64,000 nt of DNA from Actinobacillus succinogenes 130Z (GTDB taxonomy: Bacteria > Pseudomonadota > Gammaproteobacteria > Enterobacterales > Pasteurellaceae), in assembly GCF_000017245.1 (NCBI RefSeq), contig NC_009655.1, positions 1,922,001 through 1,986,000 on the forward strand, read 5' to 3'. Positions 19,446 to 27,377 of the stretch are shown in pieces. The position numbers and the translations under genes are program-made. Every line of letters starts with the position of its first letter. Positions within the stretch are counted from its first letter, which is position 1. The notes below the pieces were generated by a model that did not search any database, had not been told where the DNA came from, and saw only the letters and a program-made list of their open reading frames with translations.

Positions 19446-19499
19446 CTAAATTTCATTAGAATGTGATCTACCTTAAAAAATGAAAAAGCGCTGAAAATC

Positions 19500-20315
19500 A
19501 TGTCACATAAATCCCTCTATTTTATCGGCGGCGGCAATATGGCGCAGGCCATTGTCTTCGGGTTGTTAAAACAAGGCTACCCCGCCGACAAAATTACCGT
19601 TTGCGACCGCAACCAAGCCAAACGCGATTTATTTGCCGCACAAGGCGTACGAATAACGCAAAATCCCGAAACCGCCGCCGTACAGGCGGAAATCGTGGTG
19701 CTTGCAATAAAACCGCAAGCTGCGGCGGAATTGGCACAAAGCCTAAGTGCGGTCGATTTTTCCGATAAATTATTAATTTCCATTATGGCGGCAATTCCGG
19801 TGCGAAGATTGACCGCGCTTTTTCCGACTGTTCGTTATATCGTTCGTGTGATGCCGAATACGCCCGCCCTAGTATCGGCCGCCATGTCCGGCTTATTCGC
19901 ACCGGAAAATGTACCTGACGAATTAAAACGGCAAGCGGCAGCATTGCTGACAGCGGTGGGAGAAATCTGTTGGGTGGAAAAGGAATCGGATATGCACATC
20001 GTCACCGCCGCTTCCGGTTCCAGTCCCGCTTACTTTTTCCTGTTTATGGAAGCCATGCAGCAAACGCTGTTAACCATGGGGTTAACCGATGAACAAGCAC
20101 GCAAACTGATTCAGCAATCTGCTCTGGGTGCGGCTAAAATGGCGATTGAAAATCCGCAAACGCCGCTTTCCCTGTTACGGGAAAACGTTACCTCTAAAGG
20201 CGGTACGACAGCCGCGGCGCTGGCGGTGTTCAACGAACATCAATTCGCCCGCACCCTACAGCTTGCCATGCAGGCTTGCGTCGCCCGTTCACAGGAAATG
20301 GAAAAATTATTCTGA
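19500..20315 (+). CDS. proC: Pyrroline-5-carboxylate reductase ProC
   Basis: Catalyses the last step of proline synthesis, reducing 1-pyrroline-5-carboxylate with NAD(P)H. The 271-residue protein has the N-terminal Rossmann motif FIGGGNMAQAIVFGLL, the central VRVMPNTPALV, and the C-terminal dimerisation-domain signature REKGGTT-like LRENVTSKGGTTAAAL. Its TGA overlaps the ATG of the following MFS gene (ATGA-type overlap), suggesting one transcript. Confidence 0.96.
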   Translation: MSHKSLYFIGGGNMAQAIVFGLLKQGYPADKITVCDRNQAKRDLFAAQGVRITQNPETAAVQAEIVVLAIKPQAAAELAQSLSAVDFSDKLLISIMAAIPVRRLTALFPTVRYIVRVMPNTPALVSAAMSGLFAPENVPDELKRQAAALLTAVGEICWVEKESDMHIVTAASGSSPAYFFLFMEAMQQTLLTMGLTDEQARKLIQQSALGAAKMAIENPQTPLSLLRENVTSKGGTTAAALAVFNEHQFARTLQLAMQACVARSQEMEKLF

Positions 20316-21451
20316 TGCAACTCTCTCCTTTCAACTGGCTGGCATTCGCCTTTTTCGGTTACTTTCTCGCCTACGGCGTACTGGTGCCGTATTTGCCGGT
20401 GTGGGTAAAATCTCACGCCTACGACGCAGAATTCGTCGGCATTATTCTGTCCTCGTCCTATTTTTTCCGATTTATCGGCAGCTTTTTTTTCGGACGAATG
20501 ATTAAACACAGCCACCAGCTTTTCACCGCCCTGCGTTTAATCGCTTGGACAATGGTAGCGACGACTTGTGTGATGGCGGTGACGGCGCAGAATTTCTGGT
20601 TATTATTCGTCAGTATCGGTATTTTCAGCATGTTGAACGCCGCCGGCATGCCGCTAACCGACAGCCTCGCCAACACTTGGCAACAACAGCTGGAACTGGA
20701 TTACGGCAAAGCACGTCTGCTCGGTTCGCTGGCGTTCACTATCGCGCTGATTACGGTCGGACAACTTATCCGTTTCACCGGCGAACAAAATATTATCTGG
20801 ATTCTGACCGCACTTTTTGTGTTCTATGCATTGCTGTTAATGCTTAACCCGCACCCCAAACCGCATGACAACGCGGAAAGTGCGGTCAAAAATTCGATCA
20901 ATTACCGGACATTACTGAAAAATTCGAACCACGCCGGAATGTTGCTCGCGGCCTTTCTCATTCAGGGTTCCCACGCCGGTTATTACGTTTACAGCATGCT
21001 TTACTGGAATGAAAACGGCATTCCCGTACAGCTCACCAGTCTGCTATGGGGTTGCGCCGTGGCGGCGGAAATTCTGCTGTTTTTCTTCTCTAAACGCTTA
21101 TTCGGGCATTGGTCCGTCCGTAATTTAATGTTACTGGCAACCTCCGCCGCCGTCATTCGATGGGCGGTGTACGGCGGCACAACGTCTATTGCATGGCTGG
21201 CATTATTACAGACATTTCACGCGCTCACCTTCGCCGTCATGCACTTCGCTATGATCCGTTACATCGCCCGACAACCGCAAAACGCCATCGTCAAATTACA
21301 GTCCTTATACAGCGGCTTGGCAAACTGTTTAGGCGTCGCCGTGATGACCATGATCTGCGGAAAAATCTACCCGTTATCGCCGCAAACCATGTTCATCACC
21401 ATGTCGGCACTGGCGGCAATCGCCTTTTTCGTAATACCGCGAAAGATATAA
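20315..21451 (+). CDS. MFS transporter, HcaT (3-phenylpropionate transporter)-like
   Basis: A 378-residue, highly hydrophobic protein with about 12 predicted membrane helices. It resembles the phenylpropionate-permease (HcaT/LacY-like) branch of the major facilitator superfamily: N-terminal FGYFLAYGVLVPYLPVWVK, then the loop-2 region FFFGRMIKHSHQL. Substrate is unknown and aromatic-acid transport should not be assumed. The ATG overlaps the proC stop. An uptake sequence lies in the central loop, near 20878. Confidence 0.8.
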   Translation: MQLSPFNWLAFAFFGYFLAYGVLVPYLPVWVKSHAYDAEFVGIILSSSYFFRFIGSFFFGRMIKHSHQLFTALRLIAWTMVATTCVMAVTAQNFWLLFVSIGIFSMLNAAGMPLTDSLANTWQQQLELDYGKARLLGSLAFTIALITVGQLIRFTGEQNIIWILTALFVFYALLLMLNPHPKPHDNAESAVKNSINYRTLLKNSNHAGMLLAAFLIQGSHAGYYVYSMLYWNENGIPVQLTSLLWGCAVAAEILLFFFSKRLFGHWSVRNLMLLATSAAVIRWAVYGGTTSIAWLALLQTFHALTFAVMHFAMIRYIARQPQNAIVKLQSLYSGLANCLGVAVMTMICGKIYPLSPQTMFITMSALAAIAFFVIPRKI

Positions 21452-21586
21452 ACCATTTTGCGGATTTATCTGATAGAATCGGGAAGAATTTGCGCAAACG
21501 GTTTCGGGCATGGGAAAAGTGCGGTCGGGTTTTTACGGTGTTTTTGAGAATTTTACCGTTTGCAATAAATGAAACAGGCAAAAGTT

Positions 21587-21646
21587 ATGAAGTTATTCCA
21601 AGCGTATCAACATGAAGGCGCTGTAACAATCAATAAATTAAAATAA
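21587..21646 (+). CDS. Possible 19-codon ORF directly before hisH
   Basis: MKLFQAYQHEGAVTINKLK, ending TAA 2 nt before the hisH ATG. It has an AGG at 8-nt spacing (ACAGGCAAAAGTTATG), whereas hisH itself has no visible ribosome-binding site, so it could couple translation into hisH. It has one His and no His run, so it is not a classical his attenuator peptide. It may also be a chance frame or a remnant left when the upstream his genes were lost from this site. Confidence 0.3.
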   Translation: MKLFQAYQHEGAVTINKLK

Positions 21647-21648
21647 TT

Positions 21649-22242
21649 ATGACCAATTTAATCATCATCGACACAGGCTGTGCAAACCTGTCATCTGTAA
21701 AATTTGCATTCGACCGTTTGGAGATTCAAACGGAAATTTCACGAGATCTCAATAAAATTCAATCCGCCGATAAACTATTGCTTCCCGGAGTGGGTACGGC
21801 TGCGGCGGCGATGCGGATCTTAAAAGAACGTAAGCTGATTGAAACCATTCAAAATGCCACTCAGCCAATGCTTGGGATCTGTTTAGGCATGCAGTTGATG
21901 ACCGCATTTTCGGAAGAAGGCAATTTGGACACGCTCAACCTAATGAGCGGCAAAACCGAGCTAATCCCAAATACAGGGCTGCCGTTGCCGCATATGGGCT
22001 GGAATCGTGTGCGTTATGTGGAAAATCATCCGCTGTTCACCGGTATCGAGCAAGACAGCCATTTCTATTTTGTGCATAGTTATGCGGTGTTACCGAATGA
22101 AAATACGATTGCAACGAGTAATTACGGCGTGGATTTCTCGGCGGCGATTGCTAACAAAAACTTCTACGGCGTGCAGTTTCACCCTGAAAGATCGGGGAAA
22201 AACGGGGCGTTGTTGTTGAAAAATTTTGTGGAGAATCTGTAA
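21649..22242 (+). CDS. hisH: Imidazole glycerol phosphate synthase glutamine amidotransferase subunit HisH
   Basis: Releases ammonia from glutamine and channels it to HisF for ring closure in histidine synthesis. The 197-residue class I amidotransferase has the nucleophile Cys in GICLGMQL (near residue 78) and the His-Glu pair in QFHPERSG. GLPLPHMGWNRV is typical of HisH. It is the first his gene here; hisG, hisD, hisC and hisB are not upstream. Its stop overlaps the next start (TAATG). Confidence 0.96.
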   Translation: MTNLIIIDTGCANLSSVKFAFDRLEIQTEISRDLNKIQSADKLLLPGVGTAAAAMRILKERKLIETIQNATQPMLGICLGMQLMTAFSEEGNLDTLNLMSGKTELIPNTGLPLPHMGWNRVRYVENHPLFTGIEQDSHFYFVHSYAVLPNENTIATSNYGVDFSAAIANKNFYGVQFHPERSGKNGALLLKNFVENL

Positions 22243-22943
22243 TGTCTTATATTCTGGCGGTTAAAGTCGCCCAAGCGGAAACACTCTCGCTTTCCGACGG
22301 TTCCGACATTGTAACGGCAATCCGGAAAAAAGCGGTGAATAACGTACGGGTTCACCGACTTGGTGCGCAAGGCAATGATGTGGCCGACAAAAAACATCAC
22401 GGCGGTACGGATAAAGCCTTGTTTTTTATGGCGCAAAAATCTTTAGAAAAACTGACCGCACTTTTGCGCTTAAATTACGATTATTTGCAGGATTCCCGTT
22501 TCGGCGAAAATTTTGTAGTGTCGGAATTAGATGAAAACAGCGTTTGTATCGGCGATCGGTATCGCATTGGTTCTGCCCTTGTGGAAGTGTGTCAACCGCG
22601 TAAACCCTGCAATACCTTATCAAAAAATACCGAAATGCCGGAAACCCGCAAAACCGTAGTGGAAACGGGCTTAGTCGGCTGGTATGTGCGGGTGTTGCAA
22701 AGCGGCGTCATTTCACCGGGCGATAAACTCGAGCTAATTAAACGCCCTTATCCGGAGATGACGGTCGCCGTAGTGCACGGTTTATTATCTCAACCGGCAA
22801 AAGACCTAGACAAAACCGTTTTGGATAAAGCCATTGATTGCCCGCCGCTTGCGGAGGGTTATAAGAAAACGCTTTATAAACAAGCGGATAAGTTAGCTCA
22901 GAAATCAAGCGAAAGCGCATTTTTTAATACGCCGGAATTTTAA
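22242..22943 (+). CDS. MOSC-domain protein, YiiM-like
   Basis: A 233-residue protein with a MOSC domain (the molybdenum-cofactor sulfurase C-terminal fold). Family features are KKHHGGTDKALFF, FGENFVVSELDENSVCIGD, and the conserved Cys in VCQPRKPCNTL. E. coli YiiM of this family reduces N-hydroxylated bases with a molybdenum cofactor; the substrate here is unknown. It overlaps hisH by one base and is followed 28 nt later by hisA, so it is co-transcribed with histidine genes to which it has no known link. Confidence 0.85.
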   Translation: MSYILAVKVAQAETLSLSDGSDIVTAIRKKAVNNVRVHRLGAQGNDVADKKHHGGTDKALFFMAQKSLEKLTALLRLNYDYLQDSRFGENFVVSELDENSVCIGDRYRIGSALVEVCQPRKPCNTLSKNTEMPETRKTVVETGLVGWYVRVLQSGVISPGDKLELIKRPYPEMTVAVVHGLLSQPAKDLDKTVLDKAIDCPPLAEGYKKTLYKQADKLAQKSSESAFFNTPEF

Positions 22944-22971
22944 AACAGAAATAAAGATACAGGAAAATACC

Positions 22972-23721
22972 ATGAAAAAATCAATAATTATTCCCGCGCT
23001 TGACTTGATCGAAGGACAGGTTGTCCGCCTGTACCAGGGGGATTACGCACAACAAACTCTTTACAGCGATAACCCTATCGCGCAGTTTCAATGCTATGTC
23101 GATCAAGGAGCGCAGCAACTGCACTTGGTGGATTTAACCGGTGCAAAAGATCCGGTTAAACGCCAAACCGAACTCATCGGCAAAATTATCGAAGCTACGA
23201 AATGCAAGATCCAAGTAGGCGGCGGCATCCGTACAGAACAAGATGTAGCGGATCTGTTAGCGGTCGGTGCAAACCGTGTAGTCATCGGTTCCACAGCGGT
23301 TAAACGGCCTGAAATGGTAAAAGGCTGGTTTGAGAAATACGGGGCGGAGAAATTCGTGCTGGCGTTGGATGTAAACATTGACGCCAGCGGTCAAAAAATC
23401 ATCGCGGTTAGCGGCTGGCAAGAGGCCAGCGGTGTATCGTTGGAAGAATTGATTGAAGATTATCAATCGGTGGGTTTGCAGCACGTGTTATGCACCGATA
23501 TTTCCCGTGACGGCACACTGGCAGGTTCAAACGTGAATTTGTACAAAGAAATTTGTACTAAATACCCCGAAATTCAGTTCCAATCATCGGGCGGAATTGG
23601 TAGTTTAGCCGATATTGCCGCGTTAAAAGGCTTGGGGGTGGCCGGTGTGATTGTCGGGCGTGCGTTGTTAGAAGGTAAATTTAATGTAGCGGAGGCGATC
23701 GAATGTTGGCAAAACGGATAA
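22972..23721 (+). CDS. hisA: ProFAR isomerase HisA
   Basis: Isomerises ProFAR to PRFAR by an Amadori rearrangement. The 249-residue TIM barrel has the catalytic Asp in IIPALDLIEGQVVRL near residue 11, and the phosphate loops VGGGIRT and SSGGIGS. TDISRDGTLAGSN carries the second catalytic Asp. The start has a good AGGA site. It overlaps hisF by 19 nt. Confidence 0.97.
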   Translation: MKKSIIIPALDLIEGQVVRLYQGDYAQQTLYSDNPIAQFQCYVDQGAQQLHLVDLTGAKDPVKRQTELIGKIIEATKCKIQVGGGIRTEQDVADLLAVGANRVVIGSTAVKRPEMVKGWFEKYGAEKFVLALDVNIDASGQKIIAVSGWQEASGVSLEELIEDYQSVGLQHVLCTDISRDGTLAGSNVNLYKEICTKYPEIQFQSSGGIGSLADIAALKGLGVAGVIVGRALLEGKFNVAEAIECWQNG

Positions 23722-24476
23722 TTCCTTGTTTAGATGTACGGGACGGGCAAGTAGTAAAAGGCGTACAGTTCCGTAACCACGAAATTATCGGCGACATCGT
23801 ACCGCTGGCAAAACGCTATGCCGAAGAAGGGGCGGACGAGTTAGTGTTTTACGATATTACCGCCTCATCAGACGGACGCACCGTCGATAAAAGCTGGGTG
23901 GAACGTGTAGCGGAAGTGATCGATATTCCGTTTTGCGTGGCGGGCGGAATTAAGACCATTGCCGATGCGGAACAGATTTTCGCTTTCGGGGCGGATAAAA
24001 TTTCCATCAATTCACCCGCACTTGCCGATCCGAATTTAATCACCGCTTTGGCAGATCGTTTCGGTGTGCAGGCGATTGTGGTGGGCATAGACAGCTGGTT
24101 TGAAAAGGAAACAGGCAAATACTGGGTCAATCAATACACGGGCGATGAAAGCCGCACCCGCCAAACCAACTGGCAGTTACTCGACTGGGTCAAAGAAGTG
24201 CAACAACGTGGCGCAGGCGAAATCGTGCTGAATATGATGAACCAAGACGGCGTACGTAACGGTTACGATTTAGTACAACTGAAAAAAGTGCGTGAAGTGT
24301 GCAAAGTACCGCTTATCGCTTCCGGTGGTGCCGGTGAAACGGTTCACTTCCGAGATGCGTTTGTGGAAGCGAATGTGGACGGCGCCTTGGCAGCGAGCGT
24401 GTTTCATAAGCAAATTATTAATATTGGCGAATTGAAAGCGTATCTTACGAAAGAAGGTGTGGAGATTCGCCGATAG
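23703..24476 (+). CDS. hisF: Imidazole glycerol phosphate synthase cyclase subunit HisF
   Basis: Cyclase partner of HisH; converts PRFAR and ammonia to imidazole glycerol phosphate and AICAR. The 257-residue TIM barrel begins MLAKRIIPCLDVRDGQVVKG with the catalytic Asp near residue 11, and has VAGGIKT, LNMMNQDGVRNGYD with the second catalytic Asp, and ASGGAGE. The start lies inside hisA. A palindromic repeat begins 3 nt after the stop. Confidence 0.97.
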   Translation: MLAKRIIPCLDVRDGQVVKGVQFRNHEIIGDIVPLAKRYAEEGADELVFYDITASSDGRTVDKSWVERVAEVIDIPFCVAGGIKTIADAEQIFAFGADKISINSPALADPNLITALADRFGVQAIVVGIDSWFEKETGKYWVNQYTGDESRTRQTNWQLLDWVKEVQQRGAGEIVLNMMNQDGVRNGYDLVQLKKVREVCKVPLIASGGAGETVHFRDAFVEANVDGALAASVFHKQIINIGELKAYLTKEGVEIRR

Positions 24477-24478
24477 TC

Positions 24479-24539
24479 GTAGGGTGGGCATGCTTGCCCA
24501 CCGAAACATTTTAATGGTGGGCAAGCATGCCCACCCTAC
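24479..24539. repeat. REPIN-like palindromic repeat between hisF and hisIE
   Basis: Two perfect 24-bp inverted arms (24479-24502 and 24516-24539), each beginning or ending in the GTAGGGTGGGCA core, flank a 13-nt A/T-rich spacer. Each arm is itself nearly palindromic (GTGGGCA...TGCCCAC), so nested structures are possible. This is the architecture of a REP doublet (REPIN), a non-autonomous element usually moved by RAYT transposases elsewhere in a genome. The right arm ends directly against the hisIE Shine-Dalgarno sequence (CAGG, 24539-24542). Confidence 0.8.
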
Positions 24540-24548
24540 AGGTATATT

Positions 24549-25193
24549 ATGAATATTAAAAATATAGATTGGCAAAAAGTAGATCAACTGTTACCCGTCA
24601 TCATCCAACACTTCCAAACCTGCGAAGTGTTAATGTTGGGTTATATGAATGAAGAAGCCTTGGCTAAAACCTGTGATGAGAAGATCGTGACATTTTTCTC
24701 CCGCACTAAGCAACGCTTATGGACGAAGGGTGAGACTTCGGGACATTTTTTGAATGTGGTGGATATGAGTTTGGATTGCGATAACGATACTTTACTGATT
24801 CTGGCGAATCCTATCGGTCCGACCTGCCACACAGGTAAAGAAAGCTGTTTCCACCAATTTGAAACCCAATCGGAAGGCGATTGGACGTGGTTTGCAAAGC
24901 TTGAACGGGAACTTGCCGAGCGGAAAAATGCGGATCCGAATGTATCTTACACCGCGAAGCTCTATCATAAAGGTACCAAAAAAATTGCCCAGAAAGTGGG
25001 CGAAGAAGCGGTGGAAACCGTTTTGGCGGCAATGGCGAAAGATCGTGCGGAAACCGTTTCCGAAGCGGCGGATTTGCTGTATCACTTAACCGTATTGCTG
25101 CAAAACGAAAATTTAGCTTGGGGAGATGTGATTGACAAACTTAAAGAACGTCATCAAGGCATCGGCTTACACCCTGAAGGTTCCAATAAATAG
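24549..25193 (+). CDS. hisI: Bifunctional phosphoribosyl-AMP cyclohydrolase / phosphoribosyl-ATP pyrophosphatase HisIE
   Basis: Carries out steps two and three of histidine synthesis in one 214-residue fusion protein. Residues 1-110 are the HisI cyclohydrolase domain, with FFSRTKQRLWTKGETSG and the metal-binding DCDND and GPTCHTGKESCF segments. Residues about 115-214 are the HisE pyrophosphohydrolase domain, with KIAQKVGEEAVETVLAA and EAADLLYHL. It is the last his gene and ends before a strong terminator. Confidence 0.96.
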   Translation: MNIKNIDWQKVDQLLPVIIQHFQTCEVLMLGYMNEEALAKTCDEKIVTFFSRTKQRLWTKGETSGHFLNVVDMSLDCDNDTLLILANPIGPTCHTGKESCFHQFETQSEGDWTWFAKLERELAERKNADPNVSYTAKLYHKGTKKIAQKVGEEAVETVLAAMAKDRAETVSEAADLLYHLTVLLQNENLAWGDVIDKLKERHQGIGLHPEGSNK

Positions 25194-25229
25194 ACAAAAG
25201 TGCGGTTAAATTTAACCGCACTTTTTTGT
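25194..25229 (+). terminator. Inverted uptake-sequence terminator after hisIE
   Basis: AAAAGTGCGGTTAAA (25196-25210) is followed at once by its exact complement (25211-25225), then more T. Two opposed uptake sequences form the stem. Confidence 0.85.
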
Positions 25230-25249
25230 GGGAATTGTGACGCACTTCA

Positions 25250-25278
25250 TTGAAGTGGTACGGCAATTCCTTTACAAT
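25250..25278 (+). promoter_or_regulatory. Sigma-70 promoter of upp
   Basis: -35 TTGAAG (25250-25255), 17-bp spacer, -10 TACAAT (25273-25278), 34 bp before the upp ATG. Confidence 0.6.
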
Positions 25279-25311
25279 CAAGTAATTTTGCAAAAAAAGA
25301 AGGAAGATTCC

Positions 25312-25938
25312 ATGAAATTAGTCGAAGTTAAACATCCATTAGTCAAACACAAATTAGGTTTAATGCGTGCGGCGGACATCAGTACCAAAAACTTCCGCGA
25401 ACTCGCCACAGAAGTGGGCAGCTTATTAACCTATGAAGCCACTTCGGATCTGGAAACGGAAAAAGTAATTATCGACGGTTGGTGCGGCGATGTGGAAATC
25501 GATCGCATTAAAGGTAAAAAAGTTACCGTAGTACCTATTTTACGCGCCGGCCTTGGCATGATGGACGGGGTGTTGGAACATATTCCGAGCGCGCGTATCA
25601 GTGTGGTGGGTATGTACCGTAACGAAGAAACCCTTGAACCGGTACCTTATTTCCAAAAACTGGCGAGCGATTTGGAAGAGCGCTTAGCCATTGTGGTTGA
25701 CCCGATGTTAGCGACCGGCGGTTCCATGATTGCCACTATCGATCTGTTAAAACAAAAGGGCTGTAAACAAATCAAAGTGTTAGTGCTGGTGGCGGCGCCG
25801 GAAGGGATTAAAGCGTTGGAAGCGGCACATCCGGATATTGAAGTCTATACCGCATCAATCGACAGTCACTTAAACGAACAAGGCTACATCGTGCCGGGTT
25901 TAGGTGACGCAGGCGATAAAATTTTCGGAACAAAATAA
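25312..25938 (+). CDS. upp: Uracil phosphoribosyltransferase Upp
   Basis: Salvages uracil to UMP with PRPP. The 208-residue protein starts MKLVEVKHPLVKHKLG after AAGGAAGA; a longer open frame from 25228 crosses the promoter and is rejected. The PRPP loop is VVDPMLATGGSM, and the C-terminal uracil-binding part YIVPGLGDAGDKIFGTK is intact. It is followed by uraA, as in many bacteria, with a hairpin in the gap. Confidence 0.97.
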   Translation: MKLVEVKHPLVKHKLGLMRAADISTKNFRELATEVGSLLTYEATSDLETEKVIIDGWCGDVEIDRIKGKKVTVVPILRAGLGMMDGVLEHIPSARISVVGMYRNEETLEPVPYFQKLASDLEERLAIVVDPMLATGGSMIATIDLLKQKGCKQIKVLVLVAAPEGIKALEAAHPDIEVYTASIDSHLNEQGYIVPGLGDAGDKIFGTK

Positions 25939-25948
25939 CCGTTTTTTT

Positions 25949-25986
25949 GACCGCACTTTTGTCGGCTTAACCTGCAAAGTGCGGTC
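25949..25986 (+). terminator. Inverted uptake-sequence hairpin between upp and uraA
   Basis: GACCGCACTTTTG pairs with CAAAGTGCGGTC with one unpaired T, and is followed by GATTTTT. It could partially terminate or set the upp/uraA ratio. Confidence 0.6.
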
Positions 25987-26046
25987 GATTTTTACCATGT
26001 TTTTGACGAACTCAAACTTATCTATGTTCGTCTGTGAGAGAACCTA

Positions 26047-27279
26047 ATGACAACTCAAATTGAAGAAAAACAAAGCGGCGCCAAACAAGTTTTTGTCGGT
26101 TTGCAAATGCTGTTCGTGGCTTTCGGCGCCTTGGTACTGGTGCCGTTAATTACCGGGCTGGATGCCAATACGGCGTTGCTCACCGCCGGCGTAGGTACGC
26201 TGTTATTCCAATTCTGCACGGGCAAACAAGTGCCGATTTTTCTGGCGTCTTCCTTTGCCTTTATCGCACCGATTCAATACGGCGTACAAACCTGGGGGAT
26301 TGCCGTTACTATGGGCGGTCTGGCCTGTACCGGTTTGGTTTATCTGGCGTTAAGCACGCTGGTGAAACTGCGCGGCGTAGCGGCATTGGAACGGATTTTC
26401 CCGCCGGTGGTGGTCGGCCCGGTAATCATTATTATCGGCATGGGCTTGGCGCCTGTTGCGGTGGATATGGCGGTGGGTAAAGGCAGTGCTTATGCCTATA
26501 ACGACGCCATTCTGGTGTCGCTTGTCACCTTGCTGACTACCCTTTTGGTAGCGGTGTTCGGGAAAGGCATGATGAAACTGATTCCGATTATGTTCGGTAT
26601 CGCCGTAGGCTATGTATTATGTTTATTCCTTGGGCTAATCGATTTCCAGAAGGTCATCGACGCGCCTTGGTTCAGCCTGCCGAATATCACTACACCGGAA
26701 TTTAAACTGGAAGCGATTTTATACTTATTGCCTATCGCCATTGCACCGGCGGTGGAACACGTAGGCGGCATTATGGCAATCAGTTCCGTTACCGGCAAAG
26801 ATTTCCTGAAAAAACCGGGTTTACACCGTACGTTACTGGGCGACGGCGTGGCAACGGCAACGGCATCCATGCTGGGCGGTCCGCCGAATACCACTTATGC
26901 GGAAGTTACCGGCGCCGTGATGTTAACGCGTAACTTCAATCCGAATATCATGACTTGGGCGGCTATCTGGGCAATCGCTATTTCCTTCTGCGGCAAAGTG
27001 GGGGCGTTCCTCGGCTCTATTCCGACTATCGTCATGGGAGGCATTATGATGCTGGTATTCGGTTCCATCGCCGTAGTGGGCATGAGTACGTTAATCCGTG
27101 GCAAAGTGGATGTGACGGAAGCACGCAATCTCTGCATTATTTCCGTGGTGATGACCTTCGGGATCGGCGGTATGTTTGTGGATGTGGGCGGCATGTCCAT
27201 CAAAGGAATCAGCCTGTGTGCCATTGTGGCGATTATTCTGAATTTAATTCTGCCGAAAGCGGAAAATAAAATCGATTAA
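26047..27279 (+). CDS. uraA: Uracil permease UraA
   Basis: Proton-uracil symporter of the nucleobase-ascorbate transporter (NCS2) family. The 410-residue protein has about 14 hydrophobic segments, with the family signatures PIFLASSFAFIAPI, the substrate-site region AIAPAVEHVGGIMAISSVTG, and GGPPNTTYAEVTGAVMLTR. It is placed after upp, so uptake and salvage of uracil are linked. Confidence 0.96.
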   Translation: MTTQIEEKQSGAKQVFVGLQMLFVAFGALVLVPLITGLDANTALLTAGVGTLLFQFCTGKQVPIFLASSFAFIAPIQYGVQTWGIAVTMGGLACTGLVYLALSTLVKLRGVAALERIFPPVVVGPVIIIIGMGLAPVAVDMAVGKGSAYAYNDAILVSLVTLLTTLLVAVFGKGMMKLIPIMFGIAVGYVLCLFLGLIDFQKVIDAPWFSLPNITTPEFKLEAILYLLPIAIAPAVEHVGGIMAISSVTGKDFLKKPGLHRTLLGDGVATATASMLGGPPNTTYAEVTGAVMLTRNFNPNIMTWAAIWAIAISFCGKVGAFLGSIPTIVMGGIMMLVFGSIAVVGMSTLIRGKVDVTEARNLCIISVVMTFGIGGMFVDVGGMSIKGISLCAIVAIILNLILPKAENKID

Positions 27280-27308
27280 AGTGCGGTCGATTTTTTGCAT
27301 TGTTTTTC

Positions 27309-27333
27309 AGGGCGTATCACTACGCCCTTTCTT
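27309..27333 (+). terminator. Terminator after uraA
   Basis: AGGGCGTA pairs with TACGCCCT around TCAC, followed by TTCTT. Confidence 0.75.
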
Positions 27334-27377
27334 ATCGCCGCAATAAAGGACGAACCGTCGAATTCGCCCGATAACAA

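Noticed and set aside
21587..21646. Classical histidine attenuator leader peptide before hisH
   Set aside because: The short ORF has a single His codon and no following terminator/antiterminator structure was found.
24270..24587. Minus-strand ORF across the hisF-hisIE junction
   Set aside because: It reads through the palindromic repeat and opposes two intact his genes.
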